A stretch of 64,000 nucleotides of DNA, from the NCBI RefSeq assembly GCF_910591885.1, contig NC_063274.1:4898001-4962000 (forward strand). Reading direction: 5' to 3'. Shown here in pieces: positions 12,201 to 25,363 of this stretch. This DNA is from Bombus terrestris. Taxonomy: Eukaryota > Arthropoda > Insecta > Hymenoptera > Apidae. A model generated the notes under the pieces. It worked only from the letters and a program-made list of their open reading frames with translations, was not told the DNA's origin and ran no database searches. Position 1 is the stretch's first letter, and each line of letters begins with the position of its first letter. Position numbers and translations under genes: made by a program.

Positions 12201-14132
12201 ATTTATTAAATGCGCATATAAAACGGTAAACTATTAAGAAACGTATGAAATAATAATGCCCGTGTCCTGGTAAAATAAAAAAAGAAACGCAATCAAGAGA
12301 AATGCGAAGGAAGATCTCTCTTTCAAAGATAAAATATCTGCGTTCAAGTTCGAATGATTCATTCAGTTGGCCAGTTACACTGAAATGCCTTTCCTCCTCT
12401 GTTTTAATACATCATGTTAACCTTTTTATATTATTTGCTGTTCGAATGCGAGCAATTAATTCGCACAATTTCCCGTCGATTTCTCTGAAAAACCATCGAA
12501 ACGAACACTTTCGTTTAATCGACGAATGTTAAATTTGCGCGCTCCATTTACAAACTTTTTCTGTTCTATTCGCCGGCACCATTTTCTGTTCGAACGTTTG
12601 GATTAAATTACAAACAAAAAGGACAGGAAGAAAAGATAAAAGAAAAGAAAGGAAGGGCACAAAATGAGAGAAGGAGAAATAAAGAAAATTAACAACACGT
12701 TTGCACGCTGAAAACAATGAAACGCGGAACCGTATTGTACCAATACCGTTTGGTCAATGTACGCGCGCACCTTTAACGAGTCGTAAGCATCAACTTTGCG
12801 AACGCATGTAACCTTTTTTGAGAGCCGTGTATTCAAACAATATCGTTTCACGAAGACGATTCTATCGGCGAGCTCGTACGCGAAGCAATTAAAACTTTTC
12901 GCTCGTTTCGCGCGACAATTTCGTGCGTGTTCACGAATAAACGTTCGACAATCCTCTTTGGAAAAACGTTGGCTTGTCAAAGAATTCGTGACAGTGGACA
13001 TGGCGGTAATCCTCACGCGACTGTGTCTGCACACGTGTACAGTGTACATGGATGAAATGTGCACGTGGAATTAATTGCGGGCTGATCCTGATAGATGTAT
13101 AGGGATAGATTTAATGGAAACGTACAGGATATAATATATATAGGGTCATTCAGAATTAAAGGAGAAAACGCAATGAAAGAAGGCTGGCAAGTTCTTGTTC
13201 GAGCTTCTGTACGTTCTTTAATCCGAAGTTGCTAGTTTCTGGTATATTATGGTAAATGTAGACTGACGATATTTATGCACATTCGTGTTTTTATGAGCAT
13301 ATTATCTTCGGATATTTTATGCATCTTTACATATTACGTGCACTTTGCACGTGTTTACCTTCAAAGTTTCTCGTAAATCGGCATAAATACGGTACAACTA
13401 GCTACGAATGAAAACGGTTAATCAAAGAGAGCTTTTCAAAGTTGATACGTTGAATACTTGAAATTTGTGCGGAAAAGTTTTTCATCTGGCGGTACAAGGG
13501 ATTAGGTGGAACGCAAAATATTCTTTAACCGGGAAATAAATCGTATTGTATATACAAGTGAACATTTTGAAAATACCTTCAGTTTGGAAGATAACGTTGT
13601 TCCGTAGATCGTGAACTGCGAAATACAGTTATTGGTTGAGCAAAAGCCCGAACTAATTTTTATCAAACCTGGAGCAAATGTAACAACAATGCGAAAACAT
13701 TTTTGAAGTAGCGCACATTTGTACAAAATTATTTTATTGTATTTAATTTTCGAACGAATTTCTAGAGAATTTAATTGTTTACTTATCAGATCGCATCTTC
13801 TGCACGTTTGTATTGTTTCGATTTGTATCGAAAGCATTATGATTCCGAACGGAAAATGGAATTTCCGTCTAGCGAGTTTAGACGAACGACGGAAGCGGAA
13901 CACAACAGACAAAAGAACTCGGTGAAATTTAATTTCTCGAGAACATTCGGAACGCTGTACACGTTCCTGTCTCGATTCGAATGATATTGTAGATCTTGCA
14001 CTGGATTTGTTACATTCCTCTTCGCACGGTGTTTACAAAGATCACAAACGTGTGCCGCGTTTGTGACAGGAAGCAATTAAAAGAAACGGAGAGTTATTTT
14101 TAAATATATTGTTTTCGATATATTCTCTAAAC

Positions 14133-14179
14133 ATATGAGAAGCTAAGTAAATATGAGAAGCAAAGTAAAGAGAAGCTAA
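14133..14179. repeat. 18-bp tandem repeat
   Basis: ATATGAGAAGCTAAGTAA (14133-14150) is followed by a copy with one mismatch (14151-14168) and a partial third copy. Confidence 0.85.
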
Positions 14180-17100
14180 TAGTTAGAACAATAATGGACG
14201 ATTTTACGTTTGCCTTTTAAAGATTATGCAGAAATTCTGCCTGTTCAAGATTATCGCGTCATCTTTTATTATGTACATTATCGAGTAGTCCATTATACTT
14301 AATATTACATTACTTACTATACTTAATTTTACGCCATATATTATAGAAATTCAGGATAGAAGAAAGAAGAACAAAGAGAGGAAAACGAGTGAAAATTTAA
14401 CGAGATGAAATACGAGTCAAAAGTTAGAAACGAAATGTTTAAACAAGAGTATACAGATATAAGTTTCTATTTAAGATTATAAAAAGATTTGTAGTTTGTA
14501 TACTATTATTCGATATAATGGTAATCCTAAAAAGGGACGTTATTCGCCAGAACTCATAATTGGAAAAAATAACATTCGTCAGTTAAGATTGTCGATATCA
14601 AATTAAATAATTTTATTTTCAATATTATATTTCCTATCGGAGAGCATACTTCGATACAATATTGGTGAATTGGTATCAGAAATAGTCGACACGACACATC
14701 GTAAATATGGAGGAACGAAGACATTATTCGCGACACTTTGATCTGTAGCGGTTCCCCTTGGATATTAGCCACTAGGGTGCCTTCCGTCAGAACATCACTT
14801 CCAAAGCATGTACTTACTTCCCTATACATATAGTTTCGCATCTTTCAAATATATTTTTCTGCTTTCACTATTAAGCACTTTGCTGTCTAAAATAGATAAA
14901 CTTTACACCGAATATTATAACATTTTAAGATCACGGTATCGATGCATTCGATAAAATCTTCATTCTATATTCTCTCTAAGCGACAGTATTTTAGTTCTAC
15001 TGGAACGTATAATTATAAATCTTTTGACTTGCCTATCAATATTTAATATATCCAAAAATGTCGTATTGGAAATCTATAATATGTCGTTGATTAAAGACGA
15101 AGGATATCTAAATATTTTACCAAACAAAACATTTTTCTCCAAATAGGTTCCAACCAACGAGGAGGAGATAATTTAATATCCTAATATATCCCTTTCTCAA
15201 AATAAATTTGTTATTGGTCGATAAAACTCCTTCTACGCACTCGTCTATTGCAAATACAATAAATTAACGTTTCACTTTTAATTTAATAATAGTTGATGAA
15301 GGAGAAGTATTTTGCTCTAGAGCTATTTCGTTTAACAGGCTACATATGAACAATGTGATTCGAAATGAAGTATCGATTTTCCATTAATTTCTATTTCCAT
15401 CGCGTAAACCAATTTATTTCTACGCCAAATTCTCGCGCAAATGAGACGGATCTATCGACGATAGTCGATCTCTGTAGACGGTTTAATAGCTAAAACGCGT
15501 TATAGATCAGTAGGAATAAAGACAGTATCTTTGACAGTCGCTTAATCCATGCCGGTGCCTTCCGCATTTACCCGCACCTTCCCAAGTGCTTTCCATCAGT
15601 CCCAATTCCCATAATGTCTCTGCTATATGGTCTCCGATTCCGTGAAATAGACGATTCGTTTCGAATGTTTGCATGTCGAAGATATGGGTTTCTAAATAGC
15701 CATGCTGACAAGTGCGCTAACAGACAATACGTGAAACGTGCCAAGAATCAAAAGAGATTCGGCAAATTGGTATGCTCAAATCGTAGGTTACGAAATTTTG
15801 TGCCAGTAAATCCTGAGGAATACGAGAATTTGATCTTCCATCTCAGCTGTTTTAAATTCTCTGATATAATTAAATTCGTAATACGATCGATGTGTGCTTA
15901 AATTTACGTTTTTATCTCGAACCGATCTTCGGTAGTTTCTGATGATTCCTATTCTCATTGTTCATACGAATATTTATAAATGGTCAATCTTTTACCTTTT
16001 AATTTCATCGAGCTGCATTAACGATGGGTTTTGTTCGAAGACGCGTTCCTTAAAGTTTCAATCTACATCGTCGATCGACTACTCGCTGAAAGCTAATTAA
16101 TTCTTTCAGAAAATCGATTTAACGAATACGTCATCAGATATAAGGTCACTAAGTTTTAAAGAAACAGCATCTTAGAAGTTTTCTGAGCGCTGATAGTATC
16201 GTAAAAAGAAATTTTAACAAGGAGGAGAAAGCATAAGAAGGCAAGAAATTATATCGGAAAGCCAAGCGGGAAGACCAGGAGGTTCGTTAAAAACAAAGCT
16301 ACATGCAGGAAATTTTATGTATCACGCGATAACAAGGACGGTTCACGGTGTGCCAATATCTTCTCGTTGAGGGCGACGTGTGTTTTTACTGTCGTCTTTT
16401 TTCCATGGTCGTATAAAAGTTACGCTATCCCGTCGTTCGTCGCTCGAAGACCGAACGACGATGCTCGTTGGATACCAGCCAGCTCTGTATTTTTTCATCG
16501 ACTGCCGCTATCGTCGGCGAATATGCTTTTCTCAATGTTCTGCGTAATTATAAAATTTGTCCAAGCATCGAGAGTTGACGTAACGTGGAACGAACTGATT
16601 TCAGGATCTACATATGTCGGTCGGACGTTCATTATTCCTATCGCTCGATACAATGTACTATACTACATTTGATGATCCTGACGTGCTGACAGTTCGCCAG
16701 AGCGCGTGTCCACCAAAATGTAAACAAGAAGAAATCTAAACGAAAAGAACAAACCAGACGGAGCAACAAGACGAAGAATAGGCAAGTAGAAGGGAAATAA
16801 TTATCAGTGAGACGAGTAAGGTAAATCGCGGGAAGATTGCAAGACCATCCTCAAACGGCATTAACAACGGCGTGTCGCGTCCAATTAAAAGGATTACTAA
16901 TTAAGCTTACTAATTAATAGCGCGCGAACCGACGTGATATTACGTTTTAATTACCGGGTATCATCTTTTTCAATGCGTGTCGTCGCAGCGACAGAATAGT
17001 AAGAGAAAGAAGGAGAAAGAAAGAGAGAGACAGAGACAGAGGCTCGGGGAAAAAGCAAGACCAGCCGACGACGTTCTTAAATCCAATTAATTTCTACGAC

Positions 17101-18296
17101 TATTAATGAGCGAGTCGCTCGACCGTTACGAGGTCGATGTCCTCGACGATCTCTCCGCGACCTACAGCAACGCCGCGGGACGGTGATGCAAGATTATTGT
17201 GGATATTAAATTTCACTGTACCGGCCGGCTGTACGCCCGTGGCCGGATATTAAATTTTAGTCCTAGTAAGCAATGCCACCAGCCGGCTATTATACATCGT
17301 GCTACCTTCTACCTACGTGAAAATCGCCCCTACAACCTTTGCCATCTCCGCTCTCCTTTCCTACACAGTATCCTCTCTTTCGTCTCAGTGTTTCCCTGTT
17401 TTACCGCACGAACGTGGCCGTATAATTCTTCTTGTTTCATGCTTTGTGCTTCGTACACCTATCGGCTGCGTGTGTTGTTGCATCTGTGCCAATGGAATGT
17501 CCCTTGGGCTTTTATTACCACCTCCTACCACACGAACGACCGCTACGGGGAATATTACATTTTGGTAGATAGGCGAAATTATCGATTATATGATAGCGCG
17601 CTGCTTTTCATATAGAATAATAGCGTTCGGGAGAGGAGACTGCCGCAAACTCAACCAGCGCGGCTATTAGCCGTACATATTCTTCCTGGTGTATACACTC
17701 TCGCGCGGCTTTTGGAAGAGAGCATGGTTTTTTGTTTAGGTAATGCTACCGTCGAGAATGGATTATTGTTAACGCCGGTTTCTAATCTTAATTGGAAGAA
17801 GAGCGTAGAAGCGTCTGTAGAATGGTAAAGAGATAGAATAGCAAAGTGCGTGTAATTATGTTCCTTTCTCGATAAAACTCAGCATTAATTTTGTCAAAAA
17901 TCTCTACATGTATTTTAGTAATTGTAATGAAATGTCTGTAACTAGCCGTTTCAATTCTGAGTCGGTTTAATTCAATTTTAAATCTTACAATATTTGAAGT
18001 AAAAACTACCTCATTGAATATATCTTCGAGGTATTCCATCATTCTTAATACAAATATTTTACTGTACCGTATGTATAATCCCTTGATCTGTTGATGGATA
18101 TCATCGAACGTGATTATCAAGTATCACTGCATATTTTACGTAGGTCATATTATTTTTTTATTATTGCCATGAAAAGATTCTAACCAGGTTAGGACTGAAC
18201 GTACCTTCGAACGATTCGAATACGCTACGATATCTTCCCTTCGACTATTGCGAGTATAAAACGAAAACAACTATGTAAAAAGGGAAAATCTCTTAC

Positions 18297-18461
18297 CTCC
18301 TTGTAGAGAAGGATAGATGTAGAACGATGGTTCCTGCAACCAGGACACCACGCGGACCAGATCTTTCACGAAACTAGGAACGACACATCGTAACACCGCT
18401 GTGCAGCCCCTCGATGCACCTCCGATCACCTCCACGTCGACTTTGTATGCTTGGGCTACCA
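18297..18461 (-). CDS. Dscam2: Dscam2-like receptor, exon encoding N-terminal half of Ig domain 2
   Basis: The exon encodes 54 whole codons beginning VAQAYKVDVEVIGG and ending YIYPSLQG. The Ig2 first-sheet cysteine (AVLRCVVPSF) and core tryptophan (VVSWLQ) are visible; the partner cysteine is in the next exon. The acceptor is tttgttcacag/tg and the donor ggag/gtaaga, both phase 1, so the exon can join both neighbours without a frame change. It occupies the position that in insect Dscam1 is filled by the mutually exclusive exon 4 array; here only one copy was seen. An extra cysteine (RGCTAVLRC) lies five residues before the conserved one, which is unusual for an Ig B strand. It is flanked by introns of 6.6 kb and 9.2 kb. 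Confidence 0.9.
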
Positions 18462-19319
18462 CTGTGAACAAATAAACGTGAAGTTACATTTGCGGTTGTA
18501 CACAATTCCAGTGGAAAGATTTATGGCTGTAATTTTGCTTGGTAGACGCAGAGACAAAGTTATACTACTAAAATAAATGAAATAATACACGAAGGAAATA
18601 AACTAATATCAAAATAATATTCTTCATCGATAAGCCAACTTTTCAAGGAAACAGTTCAACATATGGATATAAATATGGATATAAATACAAAATTCAAAAG
18701 CGTTAAATCTCTAAACGATTAACATACTAAGTTTTCAGAACAATAATTCGGATTTATCAATGGTACTGTAAATTAACGTCGTATGAACTAAATAATCATA
18801 TCTAAAAATATATTAGACCCATTTCTTTTACCCAAATCCATTGATATCATAAGCATATCATCCTTAACGATCGCTAAGAGATTCATAAAACTTCTCCCCT
18901 ATTTCCCATCGTTTCTCCTCTGACAAATTCAATTCACCAAGTTCATATCATCGCCACATACTACTACTACTACAGCGTAAGTATTACAATTCTACGTAAT
19001 CTCTCCGATTGGAATATTTTTCTCCAAATTTCATAATTGCAAAACGTTTCCGACAAAACTGATCAATGCCGACGGCAAACAATTTTACTGTCGTTTAAAT
19101 CAAAACCTTCAGCGAACAACCTTAGCAGTGATTCGGAGAACAATCTAGAGTTCTATTAATCCAAACTTTCGACCCAGTGCTACTCGCGTTGAAAGGGTGC
19201 CGCGCAGCGATAGTTCGCGTTGATGGTAATTAAAACGTTACGTTACACGCGTCGCCCTTATCCCTCGTTCACTCGCGTAACGTATACATTGTACACATGT
19301 TCGTAGACTTATATACAGG

Positions 19320-19460
19320 ATGTCACGTCGTTACTCGTCGTCGACAATCGGGTGAATCTCGACGTCGACGTCGGGGAAGCGGCGAGGCGTGAGGCGACGC
19401 GAGCGTAACGAACGCCTCGTCCTCGACGTCTGTCGCTCGTTTTTCTCCTTTCCTTTTTTG
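19320..19460. other. CpG-dense patch
   Basis: Dense in CG dinucleotides and GTCGTCGAC/GACGTCGACGTCG words, in contrast with the AT-rich surroundings. It lies within the Ig1-Ig2 intron. It could be regulatory or an unmethylated segment; nothing in the sequence decides. Confidence 0.4.
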
Positions 19461-21479
19461 TTTCTACCGTCGCCCAGCCGCTCGAGAGGCACTATGCTCT
19501 TCCGGAGATTTTATTTACGTGGAAATTCCAAGGGCGACGGCCAGCGACGCTGCAACCGGTTCTGACACGCCGACGCGACGTGGCGACGCCGACGAACGTT
19601 CTCTTCCTCTCGCGTCTTTCGTCCCTGTAACACGCTGAATTTCTTCCTTCCATCGTTTTCTTACGTTGCAGCCTTCCGCCCAACGAAGAAACTCGTTCCC
19701 TGTCTCCGTCAACACCTTTTTATCTCTTCTCTTCGCTTATTGTCGCGTTTTCGCTCGGTAGTCGCGCCTTCAGCTGCCTGCCACGTTACCCATATTACGA
19801 TATTTCATCAATTTTTCAAAGGATTCGAATTTCCTCGCAATTCCCTTCTCTTGGCTTTTGGCGTTGCCTCGTGTCGTCGAATGTTTAACGTGTCCCTGGG
19901 GAAGCTAATAACGCGCTGATCGAGCGACGCGAACTCGATGCTGCAATAGAGATTCTTCTGGAAATGAAAACACTTAAACGCGACGGGCGTCGAACGCGAT
20001 TCGAAATTGGAATCTCGCTGTAGCTGGCGAAGGCTGCGGGTTACACAGAGGAACCCGCGCGGTGTGATTGCAGCGCGATGGGGGTTAGGTCGTTTGATCG
20101 GAGAGAGGAATTTTTTCGGTTCGATCGTCGTTCGCGTTGTTTCCACTGCAGATGAAGGCAGATACCAGTAAATGTGGGTTACGCGAGTAGAAATTGTAGT
20201 GTCGCGTTGATTATAGTACGCCGAAGTCAATTAAATTTTTTATTGTTGCAAACAGGGAAATTGATATCGGGGATACTAAATGATAAGGTTGATCGATGTA
20301 AAATAAAGCAATTGTCTTTTTTGTTTACTTTATTTAATTTTTTATTCGATAGTTCTTCGGGTCAATTTAAAAATGTATCGTCGATTTCAAGCTCCCTTTC
20401 TCGTTAAATGACTGACGCGTCAGAGAGTCTTCTAGGATTCGTTCGTAACTTGCGTTGTTTAAACTAGCGCTTAAATTTAAAAGAAGTAGAAATAAGTGGA
20501 TATTTATATGATTAGAAACAGTATGAAAAATTCTTACTCGAATAATATTTTCGAATCGATAATTTTATCGTTAGAAACGCAATCAGAAAAATGCGACTAC
20601 CAACTGTTCTACTTTGGAGTTAGATGCGTTATTCGTACAATATTGCGTTAAGAATTAACTTTAATTGCAATAATTAAAAAAGATCGTACGAACGTAAGTA
20701 AGAAGTAGATATAAATATCAAAACGATACGGGTAAACGAAACTATCGTTGTTTTGGCCATCGTGCATCGGTGAAACTAATAGTCAGAAAGAGATAAATAT
20801 TGAGAAAATTAGACGACAAAGTCAAACGATAAAATAAAAGGAAGTAATTTGCGTATCTAGCGTATTTAATTTCCCTCGTTTCTTAACTTCTTTCTCGCGT
20901 TAATTTTAAGCTGTACCGTTAATTGAAGATAATGAGAATGGTAATCCGATACAACGTCTGGTGAGAAATGCAGTAGATTGAACGATTAGTTCACGTAATA
21001 GCCCTCCTATAGTTAAACAGATTGCACTGTTGCTTATGTTGGTCTACAGCTATTTGCATATTCAAATTGGGCAAATAGTCTTTGTATTACGTTCACTCGC
21101 CCAAGACGTGTTTTGCCTAAGGTATGATACAAATTCCAAGGTCTTTACGACACAATGTCAGCAACAGTACGATCCTTCGACAAAAATATAGTTAGTTACA
21201 CCAAAAATGTAGCCCTTGCGTTCATTAAATCGTATTCGCCAGAATTTTATTTCTTTTAGAAAACGGAGTCGAGACTTAAACTTAAAATCTAACTTAAAAC
21301 GTTAAAATCTAAACAAATCTTTTTACAAGGTACAAAATATAAATAACAGTAACTGTAGGACGTAAACGCTGAAAGTTTTTTGATCTGCTTTCTTCTTTCA
21401 AGTCTTTCTCCCACTTTCGCGCGATAAAATTGTTGTCTCAAATCACTAACATTAGCTATAATCGAAGAATAAAATTTTG

Positions 21480-22180
21480 AGGAAGGTTCGAGGTCTTGAA
21501 ACCGAGCCTCAACCTTGACGTACCAATGTAGTCAAAGTCAAAGGATCTCGAACTTCATAACACGCGGTCTAAGATCCCCTCAGACCAATCTCTGGATCGT
21601 GTAATCTCCACAGTTTCAGAGACGTGAAACACATCAAAATCATGCCAGAGGTCTCAGGATCTCGACTTCAATAGCCGACAGTTACGAAACTCGCTAAAGC
21701 AAATTCCCAGATCAATAAGATCGAGATCGTAAGACATTGAACATCTATTACGACGTAAAAGAATGCGTTTCGAATTCTAGATCCTGATTTCGAATTAATC
21801 TTAGATCCCAGATACGCGAGCTTATACCTTGACTTCGAATTCTACTCCTCGAATCTCAGATTTCTGTCCTCTCCTGCAAGCACATCTCCAGAAACTAAGA
21901 AGTGTCGTCTCGAGCGTAAGATTTTACGTTTATAGGTAGCTCTGGTAAAGCTTAAAAGCATTCCGTAGCGTGGTTGTTGTTGGTGGTTTAAAATATAAAC
22001 TTTTAAAGTTCTCTCTGCGATGCTAGGATCAAACTTGGTGAGCTTAATAATTGTACGAAACACTATGAAACTCGAGGTCCTACGTGTTTAAGGTTGGACT
22101 TGCTGGATGTCATGTTCCACGTGTGAGTCAAAAATTTCGAGTCGTATGATCTGAGGCTATGAAATTCGAGGTCCTTTAAA
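21480..22180. repeat. field of degenerate direct and inverted repeats
   Basis: The word CTATGAAAyTCGAGGTCCT occurs at 22063-22081 and 22157-22175. Near-matches to its reverse complement, AGGATCTCGAxCTTCAxA, occur at 21542-21559 and 21657-21674, and a partial forward copy (TTCGAGGTCTTGAAA) at about 21487. Between them, GATCC/GATCTC and TTCGAATTCTA words recur many times. Confidence 0.65.
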
Positions 22181-22827
22181 AACTCGGTATAACGACCTTC
22201 TCATATTTGCATACTGGTACATTCGCCAGCTACGATACGCATTCTCGAAATTCACCACTCAACTACCCTTTTCTATGATATAGATATCGCACATCTTCTG
22301 ACATGGCTTCCACTATCCCGACACCTGAAAGTTCAATAACAAGCTGATCGACAAGCTGAGAACGAAATGCGCTTGTTTCTTCCGCGTTTCTCTCTGCTCT
22401 TCCCTCTCTTTTCTTTAATTACAGCGTTACGCACATTCTCATCGATCGATGATGACGCGTTTCGTTTTATCCCGATTCATCGCAAATCGCTTATGTCGTC
22501 CTTAACGCAGGAAGAACGCTTCTTCTCTCGGGATACACGCGACAACAACGACCATCCAATGAAACGAAGCGAAACAGTATCGATACGACATTCTTGCTGT
22601 TTCTAGGTTTCCTTCGATGCTGAACGATGCAATGGGCTGCGAAAACTTCCGATTCGGATCAGTGGAGCCAGTTCGGGATAGAAATTTCTTTTGTTAAACT
22701 GAAAGCAGGAAGTAAAGTTTTAATTAACGGCCACACGTCCCGGCCAGAACTTTATAGCCGCGAGGGAGTAGTTGGCAATCCTGAAAGCGTCGGCCGACCT
22801 CGCAGCTGCCACGGATTTGCATTCAGA

Positions 22828-22915
22828 TTGCATTTTTTTTCCTCTTTCTCTTTTTTCCTCCCCTCCTTTCTCTCTCTATCTCTCTCTCTATCTCTCTGTC
22901 TTTCACTCTTTTTTT
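22828..22915. repeat. pyrimidine-rich CT tract
   Basis: Imperfect CT/TTTC tract with TATC interruptions on the plus strand. Confidence 0.9.
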
Positions 22916-25012
22916 AAAGAGGTAATTACACTGAGCTCCACACGGAGAAAGCCCGGCCGCGTCTCATCTGCATCCGGCCGGGTTTAAAACATCCTTCGTC
23001 AGGACTTGCCTGGATTCCGTGCCTTGCCTCCTTCGAGGAACAAGACCAACGCATCTCCTAATGATTTTTTAATTGCTCCTCCTATTCATTCGAACGCCCC
23101 CGGCGCAATCAACGCTCGTTTGCATCGTGTTCTTTCGCTCCGCATAAATTGTAGTTGGTTGTTTAGATTTTGCTGTCCATGTTGGACGTCGTATTTTGAA
23201 CAATGTAGACGGACTTTTATGTCGGAGAAACGAAGAACAAATTTGAGACTATGAGCAGCTGGGGAACCGCGAATCATGCTCTTCTATCATGTCAATCGTA
23301 AATAGAACATTGACTTTTTTAGTAGTCAGGTGTTAGTTCTGCGCGTAAGATCTTTGTCTCAAGAAATGTCTTCTGTTATCTCCTAAGTAAAAAGCAAATG
23401 AAACGATTCGAATTCCATCTACCATTTCCTCAATAGCGCTGAGCTTCTATCAGCAACGATACAGATAGATTAAAGATTTTTATTGCAAAGCTTGTGTCGC
23501 GACAGAGGAACGTTGACTTGAAGTAAAGTTTTAAGGAAGAAGGACAATAGATAACGATAGAAGTGTAGAAAGTATTGAGAAAGTAAGATCGAGATAAAAT
23601 CTGCTCGTAGTTGCGAGCTAGTACGTCACGTGTGTAAGTATTTTCGGCGGTGTGCAAAGGCGAAAGGCTGACTATAGAAGAAAAGGTAAGCGGTACAAAA
23701 GAAGACGCAAGAATTCCAAAGATATCTAAAGAAGTAGATCAGAAAGTTGGAAAGAAGGAAACGAGGGAGATGTTTCCGCGAGATTGCGCTTGCCAGAATC
23801 TGATGCTAGCGGTGTAACATTATAAATAGCCAAAAGTCATTTATTTAACATGAAAAATAATTCCTTGCAATTTGAACGACCTTTCATATTTTATTCCATT
23901 TACGATTCAGCTGGTTAATATCCAATAAGCTAATTCCAGAATCTGTTCGTGCTTGGATGTTTTAATATCTTTGGAGCGAACAACGTATCTTCATCGATAT
24001 ATTTAAATTCTGTAAATTCGTACTTTTACAAGTACAACTAAAGAAACAGATAAACAGAAATTTATTATGCATACTTTTAGATTATTATATACATCCTTTA
24101 CGTTCCTGTATCTTTAACCCATTGACGTACAAATAAAATGGAATTTGATGCGTCTGAAGAATATTATTTAATCTGGCTCGACTGAACAGTTATAAGCAAG
24201 CTCAGAAACAGAATATTTCATTTCGAAATTTACATTGCTGTATAATATTTAATCGAGTTGATATATAATGTTAATGGGCAGTAATTAAGTAACGTTATAA
24301 AATAATAAATTAATAATTCTATAAAGTATGATACATTTCAAAACATTTTCGAATATACAGAGGAACTAAACATTTTGTCACTGCCAAGTTGTTTCGCTTC
24401 TTATATTATTTTTTACGCACACATGGTATCTCTTTGCAGGATGTTCCTTTTTATTAGTCGAAGGTATAAGTTCAGGAAAATGTGCCTAATATTTTACCTA
24501 TAGCCGAATTGGGAACTCAATTTGCGATGGTTTGTTCCGACAAATTGTGTAGCACATCTTCTGCGATATTCATTTTGTTATCGGTACTGTTGCGAAGAAA
24601 GGAGGTGAGAGCATCTCGGGCATTTTAAATAAAACAGAATCGATGCACGATTTTTGACGTCAGCCGGAGACAGTTCTTCACGTCTCGGAGACGTCAAAGT
24701 CTACAATGACACATGAAATGGATGATGTATTTCGTACGTCACTGTATACCAAGGAGTTAAAGTCTCACAAATGCGCAAATATCCGAAGTCTATTCTAACG
24801 CAAAAGAATATAATTTATATTTAAAACTACGATTAATCTTAACTATATTTTGAAGTGGAAAGTAATCGAACGAAACAGAATAATTCCTGGCACACGTAGA
24901 ATATCGACTCTAGGATCGTAAAATAGAATTGCGAAGGATTAAATTGCCTCTTCGTTCCAGCGAATAGAGAAACTCTCAATACCATCATATCCATTACCAG
25001 TAATTTTCTTAC

Positions 25013-25363
25013 CTGCCCTGACCTGGACGTCACGGCTGAGCACTCTACCGACGGAATTGCTCGCCACGCATCTGTAGGCCGCGCTGTGCACATCCTGGCG
25101 GAACGCGGCAGCCGGAAACGGCAAAAGGACCAACGTGCCGTTCCTCAGCACCCTCCGTACTCCCGGTACGTCGTTCACCGGATGTCCGTCCGCGGTCGAC
25201 CAATCGATGTTGGGCGGGGGACTTCCTGTCGCGGAACAGTCCAGCCAGGCGCCGCTCGAATTCGAAAATTCCACCCTTGACGGTGGCTCGATCACGAAGC
25301 TTGGGCCACGTAAATGTGCGTCGAATCCATGACCACCCGCGGATGTCACCGCCGCGGCTGCAC
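25013..25363 (-). CDS. Dscam2: Dscam2-like receptor, exon encoding end of signal peptide and Ig domain 1
   Basis: This exon encodes the mature N-terminus of a Dscam-family adhesion receptor, a neuronal surface protein that mediates homophilic recognition in family members. The reverse complement reads an Ala-rich stretch (AAAAVTSAGG), probably the end of the signal peptide, then RGPSFVIEPP and a complete Ig fold: Cys at residue 43 (WLDCSATGSPPP), Trp at 55 (IDW) and Cys at 99 (YRCVASNSVG). Two N-glycosylation sequons are visible, NSS (35-37) and NGT (75-77). The acceptor is ttcgcag/gt and the donor gcag/gtaag. The exon enters and leaves in phase 1, and its 351 bases give 116 whole codons plus split ones. 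The last base joins the next exon to give RAVVAQAY, a hallmark Dscam Ig1/Ig2 junction. The Dscam2 assignment over Dscam1/3/4 rests on the wording of the downstream exons. The preceding exon with the ATG was not located. Confidence 0.9.

Larger units (their letters stand above)
9095..18296 (-). other. 9.2 kb intron between the two Ig2 exons
   Basis: Phase 1 intron splitting the Ig2 domain. It contains the 141-bp tandem array (10331-11170), a hairpin (11566-11602), a degenerate repeat patch (11830-12200), an 18-bp tandem (14133-14179) and otherwise unique sequence. No duplicate of the Ig2-N exon was recognised, although this is where alternates sit in Dscam1. Confidence 0.8.
18462..25012 (-). 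other. 6.6 kb intron between the Ig1 and Ig2-N exons
   Basis: Phase 1 intron. It holds a CpG-rich patch (about 19320-19460), a field of degenerate direct and inverted repeats (21480-22180) and a CT-rich tract (22828-22915). The remainder is unique AT-rich sequence without recognisable genes. Confidence 0.8.

Noticed and set aside
14554..14841. 95-codon minus-strand frame considered as an additional receptor exon
   Set aside because: It lacks the Cys-Trp-Cys pattern and any Dscam wording; the flanking Ig2 exons already join in phase without it.
17199..17615. 138-codon plus-strand frame antisense to the gene
   Set aside because: It begins at GTG, has no recognised motif and lies within the intron.
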